Shown: positions 34,621 through 44,951, counted from the first letter of the stretch. The stretch: DNA of 64,000 bases from Bog-105 sp965277855 (GCA_965277855.1 OZ255847.1:6262001-6326000); one strand, 5' to 3'. Program-made: numbers and translations. Notes: a model not told the origin generated them from the letters alone.

Positions 34621-37107
34621 ATGAACGGCTTCTTGAAAGATTTGCTGTTTGCCTTGCGGCAACTTCGTAACCGGCCCGGTTTTACCGTCATTGCCATCTC
34701 TGTGCTGGCGCTCGGACTGGGCGCGAATGCCGCGATCTTCAGCGTGGTGAACGCCCTGCTCTTGCAACCGTTGCCTTATCCCAACACCAAGACGCTGGTC
34801 GAAGTCTTCGAACGCAGCGTGGTGAACGACAGCGAAGAGGATCACTACAACTGGGTGAGTCCGGGTAGCTTTGCGGATTGGAGACGCAGTGCGCGTTCGG
34901 TGTCGGCGCTCTCGGCGGTGCGGCATGTATCATTCAACATTTCAAGCAAGAGCCAGTCATTTACGCCGCGGCGCATCGATGGCATCGCCTGTTCGGCGAA
35001 CTTTGCGTCGATACTCGGGGTCTCGCCGGTGGTGGGGCGCTTCTTCCAGCCGGGCGAGGATGCGGCGAGTTCGCCGTATGTCGCGGTGCTGTCATACCGC
35101 TTCTGGCAGAGTCATTTCGCGGGAGACCGGCACATCGTGGGCAAAGACGTTCACTTAGACGGCCAGAGCTACACGGTTGTCGGTGTGCTGCCGAGGACGT
35201 TTGTCTTTCCAGGCCAGCCATCTGATGTTTTCGTCTCCTTCGAACGCGCGCTTGAGCCGTCGAACAGAGATTCACACAGCAATCATTTCTTTCAAGTGAT
35301 CGGACGTCTTGCGCCGGGATATTCGCCTGCGCAGGCGCAACACGAGATCAGCGCGATCGTGCAGGATTTCCGGCGGGATCATCCAGCCGAGATCATGGGC
35401 AAGGCGGCCACCGTAATCCGCCTAGATGATTACCTGGTGAAGGATATGAAAACCGCGCTGCTGGTCCTGCTCGGAGCAGTAGCCTGTCTGCTGCTGATTG
35501 CCTGCGTGAACATTGCGAACCTGCTGCTCTCGCGGGCGCTGGGACGGCAGCGGGAACTGGCCATCCGCTCGGCCCTCGGCGCGAGCCGCACGCAGATCAT
35601 CCGTCAACTATTGATTGAGAGCACCACTATTTCTCTGCTCGGCGCGCTCGCGGGATTGATCGTTGCCGCCTGGGCCTCTTCGTTTCTCGCCACACACGCG
35701 CCGGGCGCCGAGCAACTGCCGCAGAGCGCAAATATCCGGGTGGATTATGCCGTGTTGCTGTTTACCATGGGCATGGCGCTGTTGAGCGGCATCGCGGCTG
35801 GGTTCTTTCCTGCCTGGGCGTCATCCCGAGCCGACCTCGTCAACGGCTTGAAAGACACTTCGCGATCCTCTACCGCTGGACGTTCGCATGGCCGCCTGCG
35901 CAATGCGCTGGTCGCTATTGAGGTTGCCTTGTCGCTCGTGCTGCTGGTGGGCGCAGGGCTGCTGTTACGTAGTTTTCTGAATATCCAAAACGTGTCGCCG
36001 GGATTTCACGCCGAGAACTCGGTCTCCTTTGCCGTCTCGCTTCCCGATGCGTCCTATAAGAACTCCCAAGCGGTCAGCAACTTTACCCGGCGTCTTTCGG
36101 ACGACCTGCGGGCGACCCCCGGCGTGCGTTCGGCTGGTCTTATCAATTATCCACCGCTGGCAGGACACTACAGCGATTCGGTCTTCCATATCAAGGGCCA
36201 TCCGCTGCCGCCCGGCTCCATGATGGACCTCTTGTTTCGTTCGGCCGATCCGCAATACTTTCGAGCCGTGGGTATTCCCCTGATCAAGGGCCGCTTTCTC
36301 ACCGAGCACGATGGCATTGGTTTTGACGAGATGCATCCGCGCCTCGGACAAGCGCTGATCAGTGCCTCCGCCGCGCGAAAGTTTTTCGCTAACTTCGACC
36401 CAGTCGGTCAAATTCTGATGCCAGGTACGGACGCCGGTCTTGTGCCCGATCCCACCGGTAAACCGTATCCGGAATACCGCATTGTGGGCGTTGTCGGCGA
36501 TGTGCCGGCCAGAGTCGAAGACGGCATGCAGCCAACGATCTACAGGCCGCTTTTCGATGGCGGCGACAACGACTTTTACGGTGTGGTTCACACCGATGGC
36601 GACCCGCTCGCGTTAACCTCGCGCATTCGCGCCGTAGTGTCCCGGCTCGATCCGGAGATCCCGGTGCATGACGTTCGGACCTTTGCCCAGATCAATACGC
36701 GCGCCACTGGTGACCGGCGTTTCAGCGTGAGTCTTCTCGTGCTCTTCGCCGGCGTAGCGCTGCTGCTGGCGGCTATCGGTTTGTATGGCGTGGTGTCGCA
36801 TGCCGTGACGCAGCGGACCTCCGAAATCGGAATCCGCATGGCGCTCGGCGCAGGTTGGGCGCAGGTCAGCCGTTTAATTGTCATCGATGGGATGAAGCCG
36901 GCGCTGGTAGGAGTCGTGATGGGTTTGATAGCTGCCATCGGGCTATCGCGAATTCTAGATAGCCTCTTATTTGGCGTTTCCTCGCTCGATGTTTTCACGT
37001 TTGCGTCGGTTGGATTGTTGCTCATCCTGGTTGTCGCGATAGCTTGTTTGGTCCCAGCGCTGCGCGCCACGCGGATAGACCCCACGGTGGCTCTGCGCTC
37101 AGAGTGA
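34621..37107 (+). CDS. ADOP/MacB-like ABC transporter permease
   Basis: 828 aa with two MacB_PCD and FtsX halves. The first transmembrane helix is TVIAISVLALGLGANAAIFS, and the FtsX motifs are RELAIRSALGASRTQIIRQL and SEIGIRMALGAGWAQVSRLI; the protein ends RATRIDPTVALRSE. Unlike the gene at 9007 it lacks the N-terminal prefix domain and has no padR gene beside it. About eight transmembrane helices are expected. It is a membrane export component acting with an unlinked ATPase. Substrate unknown. Confidence 0.93.
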   Translation: MNGFLKDLLFALRQLRNRPGFTVIAISVLALGLGANAAIFSVVNALLLQPLPYPNTKTLVEVFERSVVNDSEEDHYNWVSPGSFADWRRSARSVSALSAVRHVSFNISSKSQSFTPRRIDGIACSANFASILGVSPVVGRFFQPGEDAASSPYVAVLSYRFWQSHFAGDRHIVGKDVHLDGQSYTVVGVLPRTFVFPGQPSDVFVSFERALEPSNRDSHSNHFFQVIGRLAPGYSPAQAQHEISAIVQDFRRDHPAEIMGKAATVIRLDDYLVKDMKTALLVLLGAVACLLLIACVNIANLLLSRALGRQRELAIRSALGASRTQIIRQLLIESTTISLLGALAGLIVAAWASSFLATHAPGAEQLPQSANIRVDYAVLLFTMGMALLSGIAAGFFPAWASSRADLVNGLKDTSRSSTAGRSHGRLRNALVAIEVALSLVLLVGAGLLLRSFLNIQNVSPGFHAENSVSFAVSLPDASYKNSQAVSNFTRRLSDDLRATPGVRSAGLINYPPLAGHYSDSVFHIKGHPLPPGSMMDLLFRSADPQYFRAVGIPLIKGRFLTEHDGIGFDEMHPRLGQALISASAARKFFANFDPVGQILMPGTDAGLVPDPTGKPYPEYRIVGVVGDVPARVEDGMQPTIYRPLFDGGDNDFYGVVHTDGDPLALTSRIRAVVSRLDPEIPVHDVRTFAQINTRATGDRRFSVSLLVLFAGVALLLAAIGLYGVVSHAVTQRTSEIGIRMALGAGWAQVSRLIVIDGMKPALVGVVMGLIAAIGLSRILDSLLFGVSSLDVFTFASVGLLLILVVAIACLVPALRATRIDPTVALRSE

Positions 37108-37143
37108 CCTTGTAGACGGTCATTTCGAAACTATTCTTCGGAT

Positions 37144-38598
37144 GTGGCTCTCCCAACTTACAGCCACATGCCTGAAGAACAAATGATCGAGACCGACGTT
37201 CCGGCCAGAATGGATCGGTTGCCCTGGAGCGGCTGGCATCGAAAAATCATTGTGGCTCTTGGCACCTCCTGGATGCTCGACGGCCTGCAGGTCACCCTGG
37301 CCGGCTCGCTGGCCGGGATCCTCGAAGACAAACGCACGCTGGGCTTTTCCGACCCCCAAGTCGCTGAAGGCGCCACGGCCTATCTCGCCGGGGCTGTTAC
37401 CGGCGCTATCCTGTTCGGCTACCTCACCGATCGTCTCGGCCGCCGCAAATTGTTTCTCGTCACGCTATCCATTTATTCGCTCGCCACGGCCGCTACCGCC
37501 CTGGCCTGGAACTTTCCGAGCTTTGCTCTCTTTCGTTTCATCACGGGCCTCGGTATCGGTGGCGAGTACGCTGCCATAAACTCCGCCGTCGACGAACTCA
37601 TTCCCGGAAAAGTCAGAGGTACCGTCGACCTCGTCGTGAACGCGACTTTCTGGGTCGGCGCCGTGGTGGGGAGCCTGGCATCCACTCTGCTAATGAACAG
37701 CAGTCTTCTCCCGACAAACATCGGTTGGCGTCTCGCCTTTAGCGTAGGCGCAATTCTCGGCTTCGGGGTCTTCTATCTGCGTCTTTCAGTCCCTGAAAGT
37801 CCCCGCTGGCTGATGCTGCGCGGCCGCGAGGAAGAAGCGGACAAGATCGTGGGCCAGATCGAAAAACAAGTCTCCGAAAAAAAAGGCAAGCTGCCCGAAC
37901 CCGCCGGCGAAAAGCTATCCTTGCGCGTCCGCGATCACACGCCCTGGAATGAAATCTTTCACAATATGTTGATCGATAACCGGAAGCGTTCGCTGTTGGC
38001 TCTGATCCTGATGGTGGGCCAATCGTTTTTCTTTAACGCCGTCTTCTTTACCTACGGTCTGGTTGTGACCAAGTTCTATCATGTGGATGCCCGGAAACTA
38101 CCGCTTCACCTGCTGCCTTTTGCGATAGCCAGTTTTCTCGGGCCTCTCGTGTTGGGCCGGCTCTTCGATTCGATCGGCCGGAAACCGATGATCGCCGCTA
38201 CCTACGCCCTCTCGGGTCTCATGCTGGGCGCTACGGTCATACCGTTCGTGCACGGCGCGTTGAGCGCCAAGACCCTGAATATCTGTTTTTCGCTGGTGTT
38301 CTTCACCGCTTCGTCGGCGGCCAGCGCTGCCTATTTAACGGTCAGCGAGATTTTCCCGCTCGAAATTCGCGCCCTGGCGATCGCCATCTTCTACGCCATC
38401 GGCACGCTCATCGGAGGCGTTTTTGCTCCTTACCTTTTCGGCGAATTGATCGCCTCGGGTTCGCTTTGGAACGTAGGCATGGGGTACGTTTTGGGCGCCG
38501 CGCTCATGCTCATTGCAGCGCTGGCCGAAACGCTGATCGGCGTTGAAGCAGCCGGCAAGTCGCTCGAAAGCATTTCAAAACCTTTGCAAAGCCAGTAG
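37144..38598 (+). CDS. MFS transporter, sugar/metabolite porter type
   Basis: 484 aa with about 12 transmembrane helices. The loop 2-3 motif is GYLTDRLGRRK, the loop 8-9 motif is RLFDSIGRKP, and PESPRWLMLRGREEEA follows helix 6, as in sugar and organic-acid:H+ symporters. The start is GTG at 37144; the in-frame ATG at 37168 is equally possible because no Shine-Dalgarno site is clear. The substrate cannot be assigned. Confidence 0.9.
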   Translation: MALPTYSHMPEEQMIETDVPARMDRLPWSGWHRKIIVALGTSWMLDGLQVTLAGSLAGILEDKRTLGFSDPQVAEGATAYLAGAVTGAILFGYLTDRLGRRKLFLVTLSIYSLATAATALAWNFPSFALFRFITGLGIGGEYAAINSAVDELIPGKVRGTVDLVVNATFWVGAVVGSLASTLLMNSSLLPTNIGWRLAFSVGAILGFGVFYLRLSVPESPRWLMLRGREEEADKIVGQIEKQVSEKKGKLPEPAGEKLSLRVRDHTPWNEIFHNMLIDNRKRSLLALILMVGQSFFFNAVFFTYGLVVTKFYHVDARKLPLHLLPFAIASFLGPLVLGRLFDSIGRKPMIAATYALSGLMLGATVIPFVHGALSAKTLNICFSLVFFTASSAASAAYLTVSEIFPLEIRALAIAIFYAIGTLIGGVFAPYLFGELIASGSLWNVGMGYVLGAALMLIAALAETLIGVEAAGKSLESISKPLQSQ

Positions 38599-38614
38599 CT
38601 TTTAAGCACGTATC

Positions 38615-38660
38615 AGTTCACTCGCACGCTAACTGGACAATGTGCCCGTCAAGGTCGAAC
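38615..38660 (-). pseudogene. Relict copy of a TonB-receptor 3' end
   Basis: About 40 bp resemble the 3' end of the intact receptor gene that follows (38740-38780). On the plus strand TATCAGTTCACTCGCACGCT aligns with TACCAGTTCGCGCGCACGCC, and AACTGGACAATG with AACTGAACAATG, roughly 75-80% by eye. On the minus strand it corresponds to the RIVQLGVRANW ending with a small deletion. It is probably the remains of a tandem or replaced receptor gene. Confidence 0.5.
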
Positions 38661-38739
38661 CGGCGAATCCTAAGCGAGTGCTGACTATTTACCCTGCTTG
38701 CACACCGATCGCAGCGGCCTGCCAAGTTGATTCAGGTTA

Positions 38740-41616
38740 CTACCAGTTCGCGCGCACGCCCAACTGAACAATGCGACCCTCGAGCAAAGTCGAGACCGGT
38801 GCATAGGTCGGATTGGCCGTGATCGCGCCGGCCGTATTCACCGTAGCCGTGGTGTTGATCGTGGTGATATTCGGATGATTCAACACGTTGTTCGCTTCGG
38901 CAAAGAAGCTGGGACGAAAGCGTTCCCAAATTTTCAAAAACGTGCGCGTGTAACGCAGATCGAGCTGATACACATTCGGCGTGCGAACGGTATTGCGCGC
39001 GATGTAAAGCGGACGAGTGGCACTCCCTGCGCCGCTTCCGGTTAGCGAGTCTCCATTTAGCACCTGGTTCGCGTTGATTGTCTGTTCATCGCCGGAGGTG
39101 GCCACAAACAATCCGGTCAGCTGATTGTCATTGGCCAGATAACGCAAGATACGGTTCCCAATATTTGGAAAGGCCGGAGTATAGACAGAACTAAATGACA
39201 GCGCATTTGGGCGATTGATCGCGCTATTGCCGCGATCCCGGTTGCGATTTGTAAGGTCTTCGATAAACAGCGAACCCTGGTCGTAGCTGTTCGCTTCGGG
39301 CGCATCGGTGATGGTGTGCGACCACGTGTACGTCGCAAACAGCTCTAAACCGTTCTGCACGCGATGCCGGTAAGTCACCAGCAAAGCGTTGTACGAGCTG
39401 TTGGCGCCGATGTCTTCGAAATCAATATTGTTGAACCGTGGATCGAGCCGCGTCGAAGCATTACGCGCGGAGGAGAAAACCGGCCGACCATCGGCGAGCG
39501 AACCGATCGGATTTATCAGGTTGAGGTTGCGCAGATATTCGAGATTCCGCCCATTGGTATTCACGTAACCGACCGTGAGCGCATCATTCTGCGATAGCTG
39601 GCGTGTCAACTGCAGGCTCGAGTTGATGGCATAGCCATCTTTGAAATTGGGCGTGACACTGTAGATGTTCTGGGAAGAACGAGGCAGCGTGCCATTGACC
39701 ACCGGGCTCGGAAAAGGCGGAGCGCCAGGATCCTTCGAAGAAATCGATGCGGTGTAGGCGGCGGAACTTCCGTCGTTATAAATGGCGTTATACCAGAGAT
39801 TGGTGGGCGGCGCTTCATAGAAAATTCCGGAACTGGCGCGCAGCACCGTCTTGGGTGTAATCGACCAGGCTAGACCGAGCCGTGGAGAGAAATCGGCGCC
39901 TGGTGTACGGAAGTGCTGCGAGTACGAAAACAAAGCGTTCGGATCACCGCCGGGCCCCTGGAATCGGTCGTAACGCAATCCATAGATCACCAGCAGATTG
40001 GGCTTAACCTGCCAGCTATCCTGCGCAAAGAGATCCCAGTAAAAGGAGTGATACCACGCGCCAGGCTGGCCGACGCTCGCGTTAAAGGTGCTGTAAGCAA
40101 ACGGATTGACGCCCGAGACAGCGGAGAGATAGGCCGGAATAGTGGGAAACACGTACTGCGTATAAATGTCGGACACCTGCGTATCCAGGTTCTGCTGAAA
40201 ACCAAACCCGGCTTTGAACGTGTGAGCGCCTTTGATTACGGTGAAGTTGTCGTTCAGATTGGGGATCTTTTCCTGAAAACGATCGCCGACCGCGGTGCTC
40301 CCATTGAAGTTGGCGATGCCGCTGATGGTAATCTCCGCACCCGTGCCGGTCAAGGAATTCGCAATATGTTGCTCGTTGCGATAGGGCCAGCCGAAGCGCA
40401 GTTCATTCAGAATATTCGGCGAAAAAGTAGACAGCAGTTGCGCACCGGCCACGTGGGCGCGATCACGGAAATCGGAAGCGGCATCGAGCGCATAGAGGCC
40501 GCCATTATTGGTGTTGAAGGGATATTGATTCCGAAAATAGTTGTAGCGGATGAAAAACTGGTGCTTGCTCGAGATCGACCAATCCAACCGCAAATCGACC
40601 CATTGCGCGTGCTGCACGGTCTCCGCTGTCGCCAGCAGATTGGAAGGAATTCCGATCAAGGCGGCATTAGCTGGGGAGATGGTGGTAGGCGTGGGGGTGG
40701 CTCGCTTGATGTGCTCGTAGGACGCGAAAAAGAATAGTTTGTCTTTGATAAGCCGGCCGCCGGATTGGGCGGAGAAGTTGTTGGCGGCGGGGATCGGGGT
40801 AGTCCGGGTGGCCAGAATCGGACGCGCCACCAGATCGAGCGGACGTCCCGTGAACTGCACTTCGCCGTGCCAGTCGTTGCTGCCGGAATTGGTAATCACG
40901 TTGTAAACATCGCCAGCCGTCTTGCCAAATTCAGGCGCGAAGCTGTTCGAGACTGTCTGCACTTCCCTCACATAACTGTTCGCGATGGCGAATAACCGCA
41001 AGCCTAAGCGGTCCGTTTCGGTGTCCACGCTGCCATCGAGTTGGTAGCTCACGTGATCCACCAGACCATTGGTATTCAGCAGGCGTGGAATGCCCAGCTC
41101 GGGATTCGGATGTCCGCTGACACCCGGCTGCAGCAGCACAAAGTTATAGGGATTGCGCGAGGTGAGAGGCAGATTGTCGATTTCGTCGTAGCCGATCGTC
41201 CTGCCGATACTGATTCGATCGGGTTCAATCACCGGAGCGCCGCCAGTGACCTCGACCGAAGTCGTGACAGCCCCGACCTGGAGCGAGCCGTCGATCGTGG
41301 CCTGTGTCCCCGCATCCAAAATGACTCCTGGATGCGCTTCCGTTTTGAATCCAGCCTTGAGCATCGTGACGGTATAGGTCCCGAGCGGCAGGTTGGGAAA
41401 ACCATAGTAGCCGTTCTGGTCCGTGTCGTCAGTGCGGGCGTAGCCGGTCTGCTGGTTCGCGATGCTGACCTTCGCTTGCGCAATGGCATCGCCGGACTGA
41501 TCGGTAATCCGGCCGCGAATGCTGCCATTGATAGCCTGCGATTGCCCGAGCAAGGCAGGCGCCATCATCAGAAGAAAAAGACAGCAGCGAATCGGTGCGG
41601 ACGCAAAACTGTTCAA
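38740..41616 (-). CDS. TonB-dependent receptor, Oar-like, with carboxypeptidase-regulatory domain
   Basis: 958 aa with a signal peptide (CCLFLLMMAPALLGQSQ), an N-terminal carboxypeptidase regulatory-like domain (GSIRGRITDQSGDAIAQAKV), a plug region (TSRNPYNFVLLQPGVSG; GKTAGDVYNVITNSGSNDWH) and a beta-barrel ending RIVQLGVRANW. The barrel's terminal aromatic residue is typical of outer-membrane proteins. It imports an unknown large substrate. A decayed copy of its 3' end lies just beyond the stop codon. It is not adjacent to other uptake genes except the MFS transporter. Confidence 0.92.
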   Translation of the reverse strand: MNSFASAPIRCCLFLLMMAPALLGQSQAINGSIRGRITDQSGDAIAQAKVSIANQQTGYARTDDTDQNGYYGFPNLPLGTYTVTMLKAGFKTEAHPGVILDAGTQATIDGSLQVGAVTTSVEVTGGAPVIEPDRISIGRTIGYDEIDNLPLTSRNPYNFVLLQPGVSGHPNPELGIPRLLNTNGLVDHVSYQLDGSVDTETDRLGLRLFAIANSYVREVQTVSNSFAPEFGKTAGDVYNVITNSGSNDWHGEVQFTGRPLDLVARPILATRTTPIPAANNFSAQSGGRLIKDKLFFFASYEHIKRATPTPTTISPANAALIGIPSNLLATAETVQHAQWVDLRLDWSISSKHQFFIRYNYFRNQYPFNTNNGGLYALDAASDFRDRAHVAGAQLLSTFSPNILNELRFGWPYRNEQHIANSLTGTGAEITISGIANFNGSTAVGDRFQEKIPNLNDNFTVIKGAHTFKAGFGFQQNLDTQVSDIYTQYVFPTIPAYLSAVSGVNPFAYSTFNASVGQPGAWYHSFYWDLFAQDSWQVKPNLLVIYGLRYDRFQGPGGDPNALFSYSQHFRTPGADFSPRLGLAWSITPKTVLRASSGIFYEAPPTNLWYNAIYNDGSSAAYTASISSKDPGAPPFPSPVVNGTLPRSSQNIYSVTPNFKDGYAINSSLQLTRQLSQNDALTVGYVNTNGRNLEYLRNLNLINPIGSLADGRPVFSSARNASTRLDPRFNNIDFEDIGANSSYNALLVTYRHRVQNGLELFATYTWSHTITDAPEANSYDQGSLFIEDLTNRNRDRGNSAINRPNALSFSSVYTPAFPNIGNRILRYLANDNQLTGLFVATSGDEQTINANQVLNGDSLTGSGAGSATRPLYIARNTVRTPNVYQLDLRYTRTFLKIWERFRPSFFAEANNVLNHPNITTINTTATVNTAGAITANPTYAPVSTLLEGRIVQLGVRANW

Positions 41617-41807
41617 TGTATATAGAGATTACTGTTTTAGAATCCGCGAGTCAAATCCGCCAGCTGTCGCCCTACTCATCGGCCGTCTCGCAAGAACCTT
41701 TAGACCACAATTTTCCTAGCTTCTAGACCCTCAAGGTTTCCGGCCGCCGTGCCGATGACTCTCCTGTCGGCAGTGCGCAGCTAGCACCACCGGCGAGGAG
41801 AGTTACG

Positions 41808-42590
41808 GTGCGCTGTCGTTTACCTGGCTTGCTGTTCTTATTCGGTGTATTGGCCCTTTCGGGCGTTCAGGCCGCCGACCTTCCCGGGACAAATTCGAAT
41901 TCTCCCGACGAGGTTCTTAACCAGGCCCTGGCAGTGAACCGCGATCTGTATGTTTCGCTGCGATCTTTCGTATGCCACGAGCGGATGGAACGTTTCCGCG
42001 GCCGCAGAAGCGCCGCCAGCGGGCGCGCCGTCGATACCGTCACCGCCAAGGTTTCGCTCGAGAATGGCACCGAGCAATACTCCGAACTTCTGCAAAAGAA
42101 CCGGCCCTTGCCGGATCTGGCGCAATTAGGCGGCGCCTGGTCAGAAGGCGAATTCGGCACCCTCTTAAAACAAACCGGGCAGTTACTCGGCACCAGCAGC
42201 CCGTTTCTGGTAGGGGAATCCGATGTCGATGGCGTAGCCGCATTCTTGTATCGCTTTGATGTATCCGCCAGCCAAAGCCCCTGGGACTTGACCGTTAGCG
42301 GACAGCACTACGTGATTCCTTTCACGACCAGAGTGTGGATCGCGAAGGATTCGCACATGATTCTGAAGATTGCTCGCAGCTCCACTGAAATACCAGCCAG
42401 CCTGTACATTGCCGAAATCAACTGGGGCGTGACCTTAGGCCCAGTCAATCTGAACGGCAAGCAATGGCTGCTGCCGAGCCGCGGCTCCTACGAGGTCAGT
42501 TATCGCTATACCGACCGGCGCGAATGGAACACCATGCAGTTTTCCGATTACCACCGCTACGGAGCAGAAACGGCTATTCGGTTTCATTAG
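41808..42590 (+). CDS. Secreted acidobacterial hypothetical protein
   Basis: The GTG start is supported by GAGGAG at 41795-41800, 7 nt upstream. The 260-aa product has a signal peptide (LPGLLFLFGVLALSGVQAA). Visible landmarks are SFVCHERMERFRGR, SLENGTEQYSELLQKNRPLP, GAWSEGEFGTLLKQTGQLL and a C-terminal beta-rich part with GSYEVSYRYTDRREWN. I know similar proteins as acidobacterial hypotheticals of unknown function. No catalytic motif is seen. Confidence 0.75.
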   Translation: MRCRLPGLLFLFGVLALSGVQAADLPGTNSNSPDEVLNQALAVNRDLYVSLRSFVCHERMERFRGRRSAASGRAVDTVTAKVSLENGTEQYSELLQKNRPLPDLAQLGGAWSEGEFGTLLKQTGQLLGTSSPFLVGESDVDGVAAFLYRFDVSASQSPWDLTVSGQHYVIPFTTRVWIAKDSHMILKIARSSTEIPASLYIAEINWGVTLGPVNLNGKQWLLPSRGSYEVSYRYTDRREWNTMQFSDYHRYGAETAIRFH

Positions 42591-42600
42591 ACAGGGGGTC

Positions 42601-42616
42601 GCAGGCTAAAGCCCGT
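42601..42616. repeat. Single REP-like palindrome
   Basis: GCAGGCTAAAGCCCGT contains the core GGCT-AA-AGCC, related to the palindromes at 5875-6039. It lies just after the stop of the secreted hypothetical gene. Confidence 0.35.
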
Positions 42617-42694
42617 GGAAACTTAACGCTGTTTACCGGTCACAATTGTTTGAGTAGTCTTGTTCAGGAACTTGGCGGGTAAGTATCGAACGAA

Positions 42695-44638
42695 TCAGTC
42701 TTCGTCGTGGCGGCTCGAAAGCGCCGCCACGACGTTCAGATCTTCGAGCGTGGTCACATCTCCCGTCACGCCGTTGTTGGTCACAATCTCGCGCAGCAGC
42801 CGCCGCATTATCTTTCCGCTTCTCGTTTTGGGAAGCGCATCGCTAAACCGGATCTCCTCCGGCCTGGCAAATGCTCCGATTTCCTTTGCTACATGCTGGC
42901 GCAGTTCCTGACCCAGCTTGCCGGTATCCCAATCTCCACTTTTCAAAGTGACAAAAGCGCAGACCGCCTGGCCCGTGATCTCGTGCGGCTTCCCCACGAC
43001 TGCTGCCTCTGCTACGGCCGGGTGGTGGACCAGGGAAGACTCCACCTCCATCGTGCTTAACCGGTGGCCGCTGACGTTCATCACGTCGTCCACTCGTCCG
43101 AGAACCCAATAGTAGCGGTCATCATCGCGTCGCGCCGCATCCCCGGTGAAGTAAGCGCCCGGTACGCGCGACCAGTATTGCTCTTTGAATCGCTCGGGAT
43201 CGCCCCAGATGCCGCGAGTCATGCTCGGCCAGGGTTGCTTGATAATCAGATAGCCTTCGCGATTGTTCTCGACAGTGTTGCCTTCCGCGTCCACGATCTC
43301 AGGAACAATTCCCGGCAATGGCAGCGTTGCCGATCCCGGCTTCAGAGTGGTTGCCGCCGGCAGCGGCGAGATCATGACAGCTCCCGTTTCGGTCTGCCAC
43401 CACGTGTCGACAATGGGACAGCGTTCCTTTCCGATTACCTTGTAATACCATTCCCACGCTGCCGGATTGATCGGTTCGCCAACCGATCCAAGTACACGCA
43501 GGCTGGAAAGATCATGCGCATCGGGCCACTTGTTTCCTTGTTTGACGAGCGCGCGAATAGCAGTTGGCGATGTGTAGAAAATCGACACCTTGTATTTCTC
43601 GACGATGTCCCACATGCGGTCGAACGCGGGATAATCGGGCGCTCCTTCGTACATCACTACGCTTCCGCCCGCAGCCAGGGGACCGTAGACGACATAGCTG
43701 TGCCCGGTGATCCAGCCAACATCGGCCGTACACCAGTAGACGTCCTTCTCCTGCAGGTCGAACACCCACTTCATCACCATGATGTTCTGCAGAAGGTAGC
43801 CTGCGGTCGTGTGCAGAATTCCTTTGGGTTTGCCGGTGGTGCCTGACGTGTAGAGCACAAACAAAGGGTGTTCCGCATCGAGTTGTTCGGGGGCGCACTG
43901 GTCTGAGTTAGCCGGTAAATCGGCGTCTTCTTCGTGCCACCAGACGTCGCGCCCCGCTTGCATCTTGGTCTCCGATCCGGTTCGCCGGTAGGTGATTACC
44001 TTACGCACGTCGGGGCATTCGTTGAGAGCCTGATCAACAGCATCCTTCAGCCGGACCTCTTTGCCGCGCCGCCACCCGCCGTCTGCGGTGATCACCAGCG
44101 TGGCCTCAAGATCTTGAATACGGCTCTTCAGAGCATCCGCGGAAAAGCCGCCGAACACAACACTGTGCGTGATGCCCAGACGCGCACATGCCAGTAGAGC
44201 GACCGGCAGCTCCGGCACCATCGGCATGTAAATCACTGCCCGGTCGCCGCTGCGATAGCCCAGCCGTTTTAGAACATTGGAAAAACGCGCAACAAGCTTA
44301 TGCAGTTCTTCGTACGTGATGATGCGCGAGTCGCCTGGTTCGCCTTCCCAGATCAAAGCCGGTTTCGATTTGCGATCAGTAGAAAGATGCCGGTCGATGC
44401 AGTTGACAGAAGCGTTGAGCGTACCCCCGGCAAACCATTTCACAGCCGGCGGATTCCATTCGAGGCCTTTAGCAAAGGTGCTAAACCAACTGAGCTCTTG
44501 CCGCGCGAGATCAGACCAGAACTTTTCCGGGTCTTCGGTTGCGCGCGCGTACAAGTCCCGATAGCTATCGATGCCCTGCACGTTGGCGTCAGAGCTTTGC
44601 TGCAAATCTGGAGGGTAAGTCTTTAGTTCGTCGCTCAT
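42695..44638 (-). CDS. acs: Acetyl-CoA synthetase
   Basis: The product is 647 aa from the ATG at 44638, the usual Acs length; the open frame extends further upstream but without homology. Diagnostic segments are YTSGTTGKPKGILHT (AMP-binding loop), WCTADVGWITGHSYVVYGPL, DTWWQTETGA, GYLIIKQPWPSMTRGIWGD, and the C-terminal PKTRSGKIMRRLL with the acetylatable lysine. The reaction is acetate + ATP + CoA to acetyl-CoA + AMP + PPi. It lies alone, divergent from the DUF2905 gene. Confidence 0.97.
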   Translation of the reverse strand: MSDELKTYPPDLQQSSDANVQGIDSYRDLYARATEDPEKFWSDLARQELSWFSTFAKGLEWNPPAVKWFAGGTLNASVNCIDRHLSTDRKSKPALIWEGEPGDSRIITYEELHKLVARFSNVLKRLGYRSGDRAVIYMPMVPELPVALLACARLGITHSVVFGGFSADALKSRIQDLEATLVITADGGWRRGKEVRLKDAVDQALNECPDVRKVITYRRTGSETKMQAGRDVWWHEEDADLPANSDQCAPEQLDAEHPLFVLYTSGTTGKPKGILHTTAGYLLQNIMVMKWVFDLQEKDVYWCTADVGWITGHSYVVYGPLAAGGSVVMYEGAPDYPAFDRMWDIVEKYKVSIFYTSPTAIRALVKQGNKWPDAHDLSSLRVLGSVGEPINPAAWEWYYKVIGKERCPIVDTWWQTETGAVMISPLPAATTLKPGSATLPLPGIVPEIVDAEGNTVENNREGYLIIKQPWPSMTRGIWGDPERFKEQYWSRVPGAYFTGDAARRDDDRYYWVLGRVDDVMNVSGHRLSTMEVESSLVHHPAVAEAAVVGKPHEITGQAVCAFVTLKSGDWDTGKLGQELRQHVAKEIGAFARPEEIRFSDALPKTRSGKIMRRLLREIVTNNGVTGDVTTLEDLNVVAALSSRHDED

Positions 44639-44717
44639 GCGAGGCGTAGTTCCAGCGTCAGTGTAACGCAATGAGCATCTATCTCCGCTACCGTAAGATG
44701 TGAGGCAACGGGTCGGG

Positions 44718-44936
44718 ATGAACGTCGGAAAGCTCTTGATACTGGCGGGGATTGCGCTCGCTGTCCTGGGTGCGCTGGTGATGATTCTAAATCGGTTCCA
44801 GGTGCCATTAGGATGGCTGCCCGGCGATATTGTTGTGCGCGGGAAGACTAGCACGTTCTACTTTCCCTGGGTGACCTGCCTGTTGCTGAGCCTTCTCGGT
44901 ACGCTATTGCTCTGGCTTTTCAACCGCCGTCCCTGA
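44718..44936 (+). CDS. DUF2905 small membrane protein
   Basis: 72 aa with two transmembrane helices (LLILAGIALAVLGALVMIL and YFPWVTCLLLSLLGTLLLWL) joined by the conserved loop LGWLPGDIVVRGKTSTFYFP. This pattern is DUF2905. Function is unknown. I take the ATG at 44718; the longer start at 44700 is not supported by homology. It converges on lepB. Confidence 0.88.
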   Translation: MNVGKLLILAGIALAVLGALVMILNRFQVPLGWLPGDIVVRGKTSTFYFPWVTCLLLSLLGTLLLWLFNRRP

Positions 44937-44951
44937 GCTTGTTGCTCGGAA

